Below the pieces are notes generated by a model. The model was not told the origin of the DNA. It did no database searches and saw only the letters and a list, made by a program, of their open reading frames with translations. Below are positions 19,181-28,776 of a stretch of 31,320 nt of DNA, one piece after another. The stretch is from the NCBI GenBank assembly GCA_003427395.1, contig BFEA01000411.1, forward strand, positions 941,621 to 972,940, read 5' to 3'. How positions within the stretch are numbered: position 1 is the stretch's first letter; each line of letters opens with the position of its first letter. Made by a program: the position numbers and the translations under genes. The stretch comes from Chara braunii (Eukaryota > Streptophyta > Charophyceae > Charales > Characeae).

Positions 19181-19954
19181 CGATTGAGTTCATTCTCATT
19201 ATCAAGGCATGATTTCCTGAATTTCACCATTAAAATGTAGATTTCTATTCATTTCTCAAAATTCTGTGTCTCATGCATCCTCTTTGTCTTCGGGTTTGAG
19301 CCCAACCATATATTCTTCATTCTCAAATTAATCCCGAAATAGAGGTGACCGCTCTTATAGGATCCTCCGGTACGTCTGAACTTCCATACAGAATAGTTTT
19401 CAGACTGCGACCTGGTCAGAAATTTCTTGAAATCTTAAGTCATCCATAATTATTCGTAGTCAATTGGATTAAAACTTCCACTCTCAATCATCCTCTTCGC
19501 CTTGAAGTTCAAACCCAACAATTCCCAGCACATGTCGCTCCCCACGAACAAGATCGGAGCCATCTGAAACTGATGCCCCTACAGCAGGTGTGGGCTCTTA
19601 TCCCTGTCTGCTGTTGGGACACCCCCGATGATGTGTTAAAAAAAAAAAAAAAAAAAAAGGCGGGCCGTTATGCACATGTTAAATGTAGCCCCATTTGAGG
19701 CTCCAGCAGGTCTGAAGAGATGTCCCAGCTTTCTTCTTTTACTTGTCATCTCATGTTCAGATAGAATTCATAAATGACCAGTGAGTCAGTGACTGGCCAA
19801 AGCGATATGTATATAGCATATACTATATCCTGATTCTCCCTTGTTTCTTTTGCGCTTTTTTCGACATTTTTTTTTTTGATTTTTTTCCCAAGTTTTTTGA
19901 GTTTTTCTATAAATCTCGAAAAAGATTCAGAAGAACTAATTTTTGTGCACTAAC

Positions 19955-20169
19955 CTGTTGGCTATCCACATGGCTGTCCAGGCCCAAATCCAGGGCGTGC
20001 CAAATGCCCATCCAATGATCCAGTAAAAAGGTTCCAAAGATAGAAAATATACCTTCAATTGAACAGGCAATTCTCGAGTCCACACATCAGGCAGCGACTT
20101 TGATTCTAGCAACCCCGGCTCCATCTGCTCTTGGATGGATTTGTCGAACTCCAACAGTTGTACGTTGAT
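19955..20169 (-). CDS. Exon-like fragment with hydrophobic segment
   Basis: An open minus-strand frame bounded by splice-like sites: TTGTGCTTGTGTGTCAG upstream (acceptor) and AACAG/GTTAGT downstream (donor). The 215-bp piece encodes about 71 residues. It begins INVQLLEFDKSIQEQ and ends with an aromatic-rich membrane-like stretch (EPFYWIIGWAFGTPWIWAWT). I do not recognise the protein. An internal AAG/GTATAT could be an earlier donor. The composition is unlike the nearby transposons, so a host gene fragment is plausible but unproven. A second copy lies at 29665-29879. Confidence 0.3.
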
Positions 20170-20391
20170 CTGACACACAAGCACAATGTGGTTAACCGGG
20201 ACGAAACAGGCCTTCGCTCAACTGGATACCATCAATCTGCAAAACCATCCACCCTCACCACACCGTACCAAGCACAATAATACCAAGGTGTGTCATAAGA
20301 GTACTTCCAAAACCTCCGTCTTCCTCACCAGATAACAACCTTCACTGCCTCAATGGGCTTTCCATGCCACTGTTTCCTCTTCGCTTCACAG

Positions 20392-20561
20392 CATACTGCT
20401 CACAAAGAGATGGGACCATCAGGATGTGGGATGTGGTCAAGGCCACCTACCTGCCAGTTACATACCATTCTGCACAAACTAGGTGCTATGTCACAGACAC
20501 TCAATCCAAAGGTGTATTTGATATCCTAAGCATTCATGCCAACCTCCACGAGCTTTATTGA
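20392..20561 (+). CDS. Exon-like fragment resembling a WD40 blade
   Basis: After a plausible acceptor (CTCTTCGCTTCACAG) the plus frame reads YCSQRDGTIRMWDVVKATY. This fits the WD40 pattern of S..DGTIR.WD with the GH/WD end. The frame runs to a stop at 20561, or to a possible donor AG/GT at 20481-20484. Only one blade is seen and no neighbouring exon is recognised. It could be an isolated exon, a pseudogene fragment or chance. A second copy lies at 30102-30271. Confidence 0.3.
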
Positions 20562-20802
20562 CACAGAAAACGACATGCCACCAGACCAACTGTGCAGAAC
20601 ATCATCCCCCAAAGCTCCCGAAGAGGGATTTAAAATTGTGCAGCACAAACTCAACGCACCTGGGCAAGGTCCAGCTTAGACTGTTTTTATGAACTTGATG
20701 GTTGTTTCCACGTTAGCAGATTAGGAAGAGAAACATAGACTGCTTGCGCCTTTTCTCACAACTGTGCGCCATAACAGTTAAACTGTTGGTCCTCATACGG
20801 TT

Positions 20803-20975
20803 CATTTCAGTTTGTTCCAGGGTCTGCTATTCCTGAACAGAACGTCAAATGAGGAACAAGGGCCAGATATGATGCTCTCTCTCCTGACCTCCTTACACAT
20901 TTGGTTCTTCCTTGTGCAGTTCATTCCTGTTAACTCCAGGTAGGAACTTTGCTATTCCTGAAACAGAGTGTCAAA
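20803..20975. repeat. Diverged ~120-bp direct repeat
   Basis: The segment TTCATTTCAG..CCAGG..GCTATTCCTGA..CAGA.CGTCAAA (from 20803) recurs from about 20920 with indels (TTCATTCCTG..CCAGG..GCTATTCCTGAAACAGAGTGTCAAA). Noncoding. Confidence 0.6.
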
Positions 20976-21265
20976 CGCCAAAAGGACGAATCTACTTTGA
21001 GATGGTGTGGTCTACCCAGGCCTCCTCGTAGGGGGGAGATGCCCCCTGTCAGGTAGGGGAGTATCTCCCCCACAACCCTGCAAAGACTAGCATGCCCCTA
21101 TCAGAACGTAGTTTACTGTCCAGGTCATCCAGGCACCTTGCTTGTTTCATGCTCAGATACATTCTGACGAGGACATTCTAGCCATGCCAACATCGCAGCA
21201 ATTATAACAGGGAAGGTCTGGTGTAGATGACCGAGGTGAGGGCAATACAGATGGTACTCCCTTGA

Positions 21266-21393
21266 GGCAGCAACACCTCGTAATTTATTTGGTATACTAC
21301 GAAGAATTGCATAAATAGGTAAAAGATACCATTCTGGCACTACGTGAGCTGGAGTTGACAAAGGATTTGCAGGTAATAATTGTCAAGATGTCC
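21266..21393 (-). pseudogene. cob: Mitochondrial cytochrome b fragment (NUMT)
   Basis: The minus strand encodes GHLDNY, then after a 1-base frame slip at about 21375, [20 protein letters not shown] followed by [11 protein letters not shown] and ending GVAA at 21266. This matches the segment of cytochrome b carrying the Qo-site PEWY motif, with the usual flanks DNY.PANP..TPAHIVPEWY and [11 protein letters not shown]. Homology stops abruptly after GVAA. The fragment is AT-rich like organelle DNA. The related plastid petD has a PEWY motif too, but its flanks (LEILPEWYFFPV) fit worse. About 42 codons with a frameshift, so a nuclear mitochondrial insertion, not a gene. Confidence 0.75.
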
Positions 21394-21499
21394 CAATTGC
21401 AATCAGACTCGTTCTTATTCACACTTTTCATGCATGTAAACAGCAGTGCAGCAAACTGGCGACATGCGCCCACTCAAAACTCAGAGATATGGCTTCCAG

Positions 21500-22263
21500 A
21501 TACGAGTTCACTTCCAACTGGCTATGGCGACTCAGCGCCCAAACAACTCACTGTTCACACACACCGGATCACCCTGGATATCCCACACGCGTCACTCTGA
21601 ACACTCACACATACACACTCACACTTCACACTAACTACAGCTATGGCAGCTATGGCTGCCTCTACCCTAACGCTATACTAAGCGCCTTCTCTCTCGCCCA
21701 CTGCGTCCTCCGGGCTCACTGCAGACCTCCTTGCACAAATCGCTGTGGCAGCGCTTCCGCATGGCTCACGCAAGAATGAAATGAAAGGCTGGGCGCTGCC
21801 TCTTGATTTATACTTCGGAAACTCGTTGGTCTGCCCTTTGCCATTGGCCCATGGTGCTCACAGTCCCCTGTGGTACTTGCTGGACCTGACTGGGACTGAC
21901 TGGACCTTACCGCGGACTGCCTGTGGACTCACTGCTATCCTACCGTTGTCGTACTGCGATTGCACTGCAGTTTAGTCCACCAAATGCCTCGCCACTTGAG
22001 TCTTGACCACTTGCCCACTTGCCGAACTTCTAGAAGGACTACAGCTAGACTTCTGGAACTTGCTAAAACTTCTACTCTATAGACCTACAGATCGAACCCC
22101 TGCTGCTTATGGACCTACGACAGACCTACCAACTGTCTACGAATATACAGGTCACAGGTTCAACTCTCGGGGTCTACACAGATGCTGTACATGGGTAGGG
22201 TGAGGTCTAGGGATCGAGCCCTGGGTACTGCATCCGCTAATGCTAAAGGTGAAAACCGTTTCA
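21500..22263 (-). mobile_element. 3' LTR of the minus-strand Ty3 element
   Basis: Follows the end of pol on the minus strand. GGCGGGAG, then TGAAACGG (22263-22256), is a candidate polypurine tract and LTR start. TATAAATCA (minus strand, 21804-21812) is a good LTR TATA box. The stretch GGCAGCCATAGCTG resembles the LTR remnant near 13530 and one near 28585. The distal end is not fixed; about 0.7 kb is a reasonable size. Frames inside it encode nothing recognisable. Confidence 0.5.
21804..21812 (-). promoter_or_regulatory. LTR TATA box
   Basis: TATAAATCA on the minus strand, about 450 bp into the presumed LTR and in the sense orientation of the element. Expected to position transcription start about 30 bp downstream (near 21775). 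Confidence 0.4.
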
Positions 22264-22301
22264 CTCCCGCCGTCCTAAATTTGAGGTCCTCCGATAATAT
22301 T

Positions 22302-23024
22302 TCAGTCCAAGGCAGGACCTTTGCCCTTCTTATCACGCTCATAGGCTCTGACTATGTCGGGAGCTGTCTCTAGAAGTTCTGTTCTTAGAAACCAGCAGTC
22401 GTCTTCCAGTTCCTGATAAGCAAACCGGACCTTGTGCTGTTTCTGGGGACGACCTCTACCTCCTGTTCTGAACACATCCTCATCTACAATGCCGTCAATG
22501 TCATAACTTACATCCATATCCGGGGGGATCATGGGTCTTCTTGAAGGGAACTGTTGACTTGTGACAAACGGCAACAGCTTTGAAACATGGAACACGGGGT
22601 ATGTGTGGAGGTGTGCTGGGATCTCTATAGTGTAGGACGGTCCATCCTCTCCGCCCTTGACTTCTAGAACCGGCCTTGGTCCTCTATATGCAGGCAGTAA
22701 CTTCTGCGAGATGTTTTCTTCGGGTGCAAACTCTTTTGCCTTGACCCAGACTAAGTCGCCTACTTGAAACTGTGATGGGTGACGGTGCTTATTAGCCTGT
22801 TCTATCATCCTATGCTGGGCCTTCCGGAGGTTCTCAACAACAGTTGCTAATTCTTTCTCGTGCTGTATCGCAAACTCCCGGGTGCCGGGCGGTAGCCTGT
22901 GAATCTGATCCCGGTTCAGTCCTTCGAATGGTCTGCGCGGCCTGAACGGCTTGTGCAGCTCATTGGGAGTGCGACAGGTGGACAGATGCACGCTGTTGTT
23001 GTATGCGCTAGCTACCTTGGGCAA
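22302..23024 (-). pseudogene. Ty3 integrase C-terminus and chromodomain
   Basis: Begins mid-integrase (VASAYNNSVH) because of the frameshift at about 23048. Contains QVGDLVWVKAKEF, then LLPAYRGPRPVLEVKGG and VFHVSKLLPF, the GPY/F module of chromoviral integrase. The last about 75 residues (DGIVDEDVFR .. KVRFAYQ .. DDCWFLRTEL .. APDIVRAYER) follow the chromodomain layout of I..I.d.R, a Y/F-containing strand, then the conserved Trp and a C-terminal helix. The aromatic cage looks incomplete, as in group II chromodomains. Such domains steer integration to particular chromatin. Confidence 0.75.
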
Positions 23025-23482
23025 TATCTTGTCCCAGTTGATCTGATCGGTCTAATGTACATGCGCAGAACTTGCTGTAGGATCTTATTCATCTGTTCTC
23101 TCTGACCGTTTGTCTCTGGATGGCGGCCAGACGACATCAATAGCTTAGATCCGTAGACTCTCACAAGTTCTTGCCAGTTCTGGCTGGTGAAACGACTATC
23201 TCTATCGCTAACTATCGACAATGGGATTCCATTCTCACTAACCCAAAAGTCAAAAAACTTCTGTATAACTAAGTCTGTGCGTGCCTCTGCAGGCAAAGGA
23301 ACAAAAACTGCGTATTTACTAAATCGGTCAACTATGACCATGACTTGGCTCTTACCGTGTCTGCTCTTGACTTGGGTGTCCATGAAGTCTATGGACACTG
23401 AGTCTCCCGACTGATCCAGAATAGGCAAGGGTCTGAGAAGACCAAGGGGTGCGCGCGTAGTAGTCTTATTCCTTTGGCACAC
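23012..23482 (-). pseudogene. Ty3 integrase catalytic core
   Basis: Retroviral-type DDE integrase core. It starts with the last Cys of the zinc finger (VCQRNK), then SIDFMDTQV (first Asp), VSDRDSRFTS (second Asp, here intact) and ETNGQREQMN (Glu), with 35 residues between the second Asp and the Glu. Compared with the plus-strand copy, one base is missing at about 23048 (RPDQ becomes RPIR), which throws the end out of frame. The upstream frameshift near 23475 removes part of the HHCC finger. Confidence 0.85.
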
Positions 23483-23931
23483 TTTACAACTGCGCAGTCA
23501 TTCTTCATTCCTGGCCAGGTGTACGCACGCATCAGATTGGCTAATGTCTTTTGCCAACCAAAGTGTCCCTCTGTGTCGTGGCATTCCCCTAAAATTAAAC
23601 TGCGGATTTCTTCGCTGTTGGGAACGCACAGGCGGTCAAATACATTAGTCTTCTCAAACAGTAATCCCTCTGTAGTGCGGTAATCTGGCTCAGTCTCTGG
23701 GGATTCTCTAACTCTCTTTAGGAGGTCGCTATAGATAGGGTCCTGCGAATACGCTTGCTTCACTTTCTCCTGCAGTTCTCTCCCTATATCCAGATAGGGT
23801 ACTATGGCTCCAAAGTAGTCTGATCTCCAACTTAGAGCATCCGTAACTACGCTGTACTTGCCCTTCACTGGCTTAAGCTCGGAGTCATATTGGTCGATCT
23901 TTGCGGCCCACCTAGTCAACTTAGGTGTCAT
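23389..23931 (-). pseudogene. RNase H end and integrase zinc finger
   Basis: The first residues (TPKLTRWAAKIDQYD .. GKYSVVTDALSWRS) are the C-terminal end of the Ty3 RNase H/connection; the usual DALSRR is DALSWRS. After about 60 residues of linker comes GLLFEKTNVFDRLCVPNSEE and then HDTEGHFGWQKT..YTWPGMKNDC, the HHCC finger of integrase. The frame leaves integrase near 23475; the last 30 codons are out of frame. Confidence 0.8.
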
Positions 23932-24472
23932 CTTGGCCTGAGTCTATAACCATCTAAGGGTCTCGTGGTCAGAATACACTTTGAAGTGCCTCCCAAGCAG
24001 GTAATGCTTCCAGTGGTCTACAGCCTGCCTGAGAGCTTCTCTCGTACGTCGAGGTGGCTACCTTCTCTAAGGGCATCCTCATGGACATGAACTCTACGGG
24101 TCTATAGCCATTGCCGTCATCCTACTGCAACACGGCGCCTATCCCATACCGACTCGCGTCCGTGGTGACGACAAATGGCAAAGACGGATCTGCAACTTTG
24201 AGGACAGGGTACTCTATTAGTGCGCGCTTCAATCTCTTTAGCCTAAACGTACAATCTTTGTCCCATTGCCAGATTGCTTCTTTCTTAAGCAACCTGCGCA
24301 AGGGAGCGGCGATAGTAGAGAAGTTTCGTACGAACTTTCTATAGTAATTGGGTAGGCCTAGGAACGACCGCAATTCTGTCAATGTTCGGGGCGTCGGCCA
24401 ATCTCTGATCGCCGCGATCTTGCTGTCCTCTGGCTTAATGGCATCTCCGTCTAGTACGTGGCCCAAGTACAA
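23932..24472 (-). pseudogene. RT thumb and RNase H, interrupted
   Basis: Frame 24472-24122 has YLGHVLDGDAIKPEDSKI, PTPRTLTELRSFLGLPNYY and FVVTTDASRYGIGAVLQ, the RT connection and the first catalytic Asp (TDAS) of RNase H. TAG at 24122-24124 replaces a Gln codon. Further reading gives YRPVEF, a frameshift near 24040, then AVDHWKHYLLGRHF and YSDHETLRWL (the conserved SDH segment), and a second TAG at 23944-23946. Confidence 0.8.
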
Positions 24473-24526
24473 AACTTGAGTCTTGGCCCACTCGCACTTC
24501 TTCGCGTTGATCTTGAAGTTAGCCTC

Positions 24527-25585
24527 TCACAGCTTCTCCAAGACCTGCCTCAGACGACCCTGGTGCTCCTGGAGGGTCTTACTAAAAACTAAGATATCAT
24601 CTAAGTAGACTACCACAAACTTGTCTAACCATGGTCTAAACAGGTCATTCATACAATGCTGAAAGGTGGCTGGAGCGTTGGTTAGTCCAAAGGGCATCAC
24701 TATAAACTCATAGTGCCCATATCTAGTCCGGAACGCAGTCTTGTACTGGTCATCAGGGTGGACCTCTATGTGATGGTAACCGGACGTTAAGTCTATCTTA
24801 GAGAAATGCTTGCAACTCTGCACCCGATCTAGGAGATCGTCTATCTTGGGCAGCGGCTCAACATTCTTCACTGTGATAGCATTCAAACCCCTATAGTCTA
24901 CACACATTCTCAACTCTCCTTCCTTCTTGGGGACAAATAGGACAGGTGCTCCAAAAGGAGACGAACTGGGTCTGATCCAACCTTTCTCAAGGAATTCGTC
25001 TAACTGCTTGCGAAGCTCCTCTAACTCTCTAGGGGACATTCTGTAAACTGCACCCTTAGGAGTTCGATTGCCAGGCTCTATTTCTATTCTGTGCTGGATG
25101 GGTCGCGGCGCTACTCCTGTCACCGGGGATATTCTGTAAACTGCACCCTTAGGAGTTCGATTGCCAGGCTCTATTTCTATTCTGTGCTGGATGGGTCGCG
25201 GCACTACTCCTGTCGGTGACTCAGTCAAATCTTTGAACTCTTCCAGCAGCTTGGCAATCGTTGGATCTGTGGAACTATCCTTTTCCTTGGCCTCAGTGAC
25301 AGGTCTAACATAAACTACAAAGACCTGGTCCTCTAACTGCTCCTTCTTCACTAGTCGCGCAAACGCGGGAGCACTGAGACAACAATGTGCCAAGGTGTTA
25401 TCAACACCTGACACATGAAGCAGGCGGGCAGTCTTGACCTCGCCTGATGGACTAGGGAGCCTACACTCATGCTCTCTCAAATGGAGTGTGGCCCCTACTG
25501 CCTCTCCCCAATCCATTCCTAATACTACATCGAAGGGAAGGTCATCCTGTACGACGAGAGTAGGGGAATGGAGAACTTTCTCCAC
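24527..25585 (-). pseudogene. Ty3 protease end and reverse transcriptase
   Basis: A 352-codon frame. It starts in the protease ([19 protein letters not shown], the conserved ILGMDWL-like end) and then has a linker with a 31-residue tandem duplication. The RT follows: [17 protein letters not shown], then [23 protein letters not shown] (first catalytic Asp), [13 protein letters not shown] and [10 protein letters not shown] (catalytic box YLDD at 24596-24607). It ends at a TGA (24527-24529) where the next residues (EANFKINAKKCEW) continue in the same frame, so the stop is a single-base change. Confidence 0.9.
25038..25223. repeat. 93-bp in-frame tandem duplication before RT
   Basis: ATTCTGTAAACTGCACCC at 25038 recurs at 25131, giving [20 protein letters not shown] twice in the protease-RT linker. 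The copies differ at only a few bases. At 31 codons it does not disturb the frame. Confidence 0.9.
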
Positions 25586-25790
25586 CTTCCATCCTTCTCT
25601 AGGCGAAAGTACGCCTGGACATAGTCCTCAACACGCATTGTGCGGTTGTCTGCGAGGACACTGACTATGGGGTCTGCCAATTTTTGGACCTTTAATCATA
25701 GCCTCAACTTTTTCAGCGCTCTACGGCTAATATAACTGCGGGTGGCCCCCGAGTCTATAAGGGCCCCTACTCTCTTTCTTCATCTTGGCC
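25586..25790 (-). pseudogene. Ty3 aspartic protease active site
   Basis: The minus strand reads ALIDSGATRSYISRRALKKL; the catalytic triplet-type motif DSGAT is at 25741-25755. It is the retropepsin that processes Gag-Pol. A frameshift at about 25770 separates it from the upstream Gag frame, and a TGA at 25696-25698 interrupts it. Another frame change before 25585 leads to the downstream GMDW part. Confidence 0.75.
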
Positions 25791-26046
25791 CAGACTGGCA
25801 TCCTCTCCTTTAATTCTTCTGGCACACCTATGAGGGACGTGCTTAAGGAGACGCTAACACAAGCAGTCTCTAGACAACTAGCTAGGCACGGGCCTGCAAC
25901 CTCTGCCATAGGCTCATGTGGGTTGGGAGTGTCCTGTTCGCGCGCGCTCACTTCTCCACATGGCCTTGAAGTAGGGGCAGTTGCGACCCCTACTGGCGGC
26001 TGCCTTTTGACTGTTGGGCAGCCCAACGGGCCTGTCTATACTTAGG

Positions 26047-26088
26047 ACAATATTTAATGACATGAGCCGGGTCACCACATAATACACA
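26047..26088 (-). pseudogene. Gag nucleocapsid CCHC knuckle
   Basis: CVLCGDPAHVIKYC on the minus strand is a perfect C-x2-C-x4-H-x4-C RNA-binding knuckle. It lies where nucleocapsid is expected, between capsid and protease. It is in a different frame from both neighbouring long frames. Confidence 0.75.
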
Positions 26089-26172
26089 CCGACCCTGGTC
26101 CACACGCTACTGCCATATGCGCTGGTCCAAGCCCAAATCTTCCCAAGGCCTGCCTTGTGGCGCCCTTCCACC

Positions 26173-27865
26173 TTATCGTTGTGGGGACCGATTGGAACCT
26201 TGGCGATTTGACGGGGGACTTTGACCCCTACCTCCCGCTTGGCGGTTTCCCTGTCCGTCAAACCCCTGTGCGCCCGGTCCATGGCTTCCCATGGCCTGGC
26301 CCCTTTGGCCCTGGCCTCCTCCTCTACCTTGCGGCCTCCCTCCAGCCGCGACAGCAGCATAAGACCTCCCCTGTCCCACACTACTGCCCTCCTCCTCTAG
26401 GCCCCACTCAATCTCACTATATGGGACCTCGTCAGTACCACCTTCCTCTAACGTAAGGATCATGTGATCCTTGGCCCTCACCTGGCCTGAGATGGTACGA
26501 CCCTTCCACTGTTTTCCCTTACCTAAGTCCTTGTGCCAAAAAGTGGTAACTGTCATGGACTTCGACTCATACAGGACGACTTCTCTACTCAATGCATCAT
26601 ATGTGATGCCGACGTGTTGAGACTTGTCAAAGAAGTGCCCCCGTAGGGTCTCTCGCATGGCACGATAAAATAACTGGACCAATTGGGTCTCAGTGACCCC
26701 ATGGACTGGACGGCTACCAAGTCGTCCATGGTACCCTTGAGTGCTCTTGCACTCCTCCACTGTCGCGAGCGGATCGTTTGTAGCTTATCAGAGGCGCGAA
26801 CGCCTCTCGTTGGGTCTGCGAATCGCTACTTCAAGAGCTTGAAGAATTGAGGAATGGGGGTGACTCTTGAATAAGCAACCAGGTTGTTTTCACAACCGGC
26901 TGCACGCGCAAGGGACCTGGCAAAACTAGTCGCCTCATCCTTAAGGGCCTGGAAGGCCACGAGGACTTGCTCCTCACTCAGAATGTGCTGTAGATATATA
27001 CAACTGTTGACACTGGCCTCCCAGTTGTCAAAGTTTTCCTCCTTTCCCCCGTACGCATCTGGGAACTTAAGTTTAACTGCGTCTGGCCTCGCCATCTACA
27101 GCTGCTATGGCTTTTGCACCTTCAATGGCGCCTTCACAAAACTTCCCTACGTTGTCCCTCAACTGCTTTACTTCACCCCAATGTGGGTGACGATCTCGCG
27201 CGCAAACTCTCTAAACCCGGACCGCATGGCACTCAAGGCTACATCCTGGCTCCAACTGGCTTGGCACTCCTCCATCCAGGCCTTGCTCAACACTTCTAGG
27301 TAGCCCAACACCTTGTCCCACTTAGCCTTGTCATCAGGTTGGGCCAACACTTCCTTTCTACATTCCTGCACCTTTGCCACCTCTGGTCAGTTTGCTCACT
27401 TCCTCTCTCCTCCTCTTCTTCTCCCTCTTCATCCTCAACTTCCACTCCAATTTCTGCTCCTCCTCCCTTTCTCGCCGTTCCATTGGATCTGTCATTGCTG
27501 CTAGCTCACTGGTCAGCGCAGCCCTCTCATCCTCAGTCACGTAGGATTCCGCCTCCTCGTCCTCTCCCAACGATAAATTAGCGACTCACTCGCTTATCTT
27601 CTCCTTAATCTCAACATCTGTATCCCTCTTCACCGTGCCACCACTACTCCCTTTTCCACTCTCAATCCTCATTCTCTCTTTTTCTTCTTCTGCTGCCGCT
27701 TCTTCTTCAACAACCTTTCACCGCCTGCTCGTCTGCGATAGCCTTTAGCTTCGCCGGCTTCTCGCGCTCTTTCCTCTCTCTGTTTTCTCTCACTAAGGCG
27801 GCCATCTTTTCTTGCTGCTCCTTGTTGTAGGGGCTAGTGTCTAACCCACTACGGATCTCAACCAT
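26173..27865 (-). pseudogene. Ty3 Gag (N-terminus and capsid)
   Basis: The start is the ATG at 27865-27863 (MVEIRSGLDTSPYNKEQQEK), about 35 bp after the conserved leader block. A Lys/Glu/Arg-rich segment follows (broken by frameshifts around 27400-27710), then AKWDKVLGYLEVL and the capsid: RPDAVKLKFPDAYGGKEENF, WEASVNSCIYLQHIL. A TAG at 26826-26828 interrupts FFKLLK..RFADPTRGV. After a frameshift at about 26695 comes TETQLVQLFYRAM..LRGHFFDKSQ, ending in a Gly/Gln/Arg-rich tail before the knuckle. Structural protein of the virus-like particle; not functional here. Confidence 0.8.
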
Positions 27866-28400
27866 GGTGATAAGTGTACAACCGGATTAGTGGTTCCAAA
27901 CCTCACCACGTAGACTCTGACCCCTGACTGACAAACCTACTGACTCAGTTTAAGGACTTACAGAATTTGACAAGGACCCTGCCAACTATGGTCTCTAGCC
28001 TAGACCTAACTATGGCTGTCACTACTAGACCTATTGCTGATCAGGAGGCATTTAAGGAGATCCCCCAAACTCCTCAGGAATTATTTAACGTCGCAGACAG
28101 GACGATGCGATCAGCAGGTCTCTCAAGACTTAGACGGTCTGTTGTGCAGCCCACAGCTCGGATTTCGAGGCCTACCTTGCCACACCGAGCAGCCCGCCGG
28201 TCAGTACCGGTCCTTGGGAGGGTTTGACCTCCGGGACAGTCGAGTCATCAGACACAACTTTTAGCCCTACTCATCCTGTGTGGGTTTGGTCAACAAGACC
28301 CTATCCTTCATCCACAGAGTACTATCACCTAGGACAGAAGAGACTCGATGCAGAAAGAATAGACAGACAGACTGGACTCAGCAAGTACCAAGGGGTGTGC
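27866..28400 (-). mobile_element. Leader of the minus-strand Ty3 element
   Basis: Sequence between the presumed primer binding site and the gag start. The blocks GTCTACGTGGTGAGG (27914-27900) and GTCTTGAGAG..CGTCCTGTCTGCG..CGTTAAATAATTC (about 28131-28080) match the plus-strand relic. I could not find a clear TGGTATC-type primer binding site. Confidence 0.55.
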
Positions 28401-28460
28401 GCACATCCATAGGGCGAGGGGCAGGCTGAAGGCTTGGCAAGATGTTACCGGCTCCAGCTT

Positions 28461-28580
28461 GGTCAAAGTCCTGGTCAAAGTCGATCAACGCTGCTATCAG
28501 CCCCCGGTCAACCCCTGCTCAACTCCCGTAACCGCCGGTCAACACCTTCGATCAACCCTCTTGGTCAACCCTCCGGTCAG
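28461..28580 (-). promoter_or_regulatory. Cluster of TTGACC / TTGATC motifs
   Basis: On the minus (element-sense) strand TTGACC occurs five times (plus positions 28461, 28473, 28506, 28537, 28563) and TTGATC twice (28483, 28550), mostly 10-20 bp apart. TTGAC is the core of plant W-boxes bound by WRKY factors. The cluster sits about 0.6 kb upstream of gag, next to GGCAGCCATAGCTG shared with the other LTR. It may be a degenerate minisatellite with enhancer potential; regulation is inference. Confidence 0.4.
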
Positions 28581-28649
28581 CTATGGCTGCCGGCTCTTCT
28601 TTCTCGCCAACCCTCTTCTTCCCCTTCCCCTTCCTCGCTCCTTTCACCC

Positions 28650-28685
28650 CTGTCTCTTATACACATCTAGATGTGTATAAGAGAC

Positions 28686-28687
<2 letters not shown>
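28650..28687. other. Synthetic Tn5 mosaic-end adapter (mate-pair junction)
   Basis: A perfect 38-bp palindrome made of two 19-bp Tn5 mosaic ends head to head; the right half is AGATGTGTATAAGAGACAG. This engineered sequence is the junction of Nextera mate-pair libraries and is not expected in a natural genome. The segment to its right is a copy of 18978-21610. Sequence continuity across it should not be trusted. Confidence 0.95.

Positions 28688-28776
<89 letters not shown>

Larger units (their letters stand above)
21500..28649 (-). mobile_element. Decayed Ty3 chromovirus retrotransposon
   Basis: LTR retrotransposon on the minus strand with the order leader, gag, protease, RT, RNase H, integrase, chromodomain, 3' LTR. 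This is the Ty3 order (integrase after RT). At least four in-frame stops (25696, 24527, 24122, 23944) and frameshifts near 26695, 25770, 24040, 23475 and 23048 inactivate it. The 5' LTR side is cut off by the adapter at 28650, so age cannot be judged from LTR divergence. It is the same family as the relic at 13515-16250, by leader and integrase similarity. Confidence 0.9.

Noticed and set aside
21266-21393. Plastid petD instead of mitochondrial cob
   Set aside because: petD also has PEWY, but the flanking [10 protein letters not shown] and [11 protein letters not shown] fit cytochrome b and not the petD flanks.
22150-22250. Possible tRNA gene (B-box-like GGTTCAACTCT on plus; GGCTCGATCCC on minus)
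   Set aside because: No matching A-box at proper spacing and no cloverleaf; the sequence lies in the presumed Ty3 LTR.
22302-27865. A functional multi-gene system in the long minus-strand frames
   Set aside because: Read together they are one Ty3 gag-pol broken by stops and frameshifts, not separate genes.
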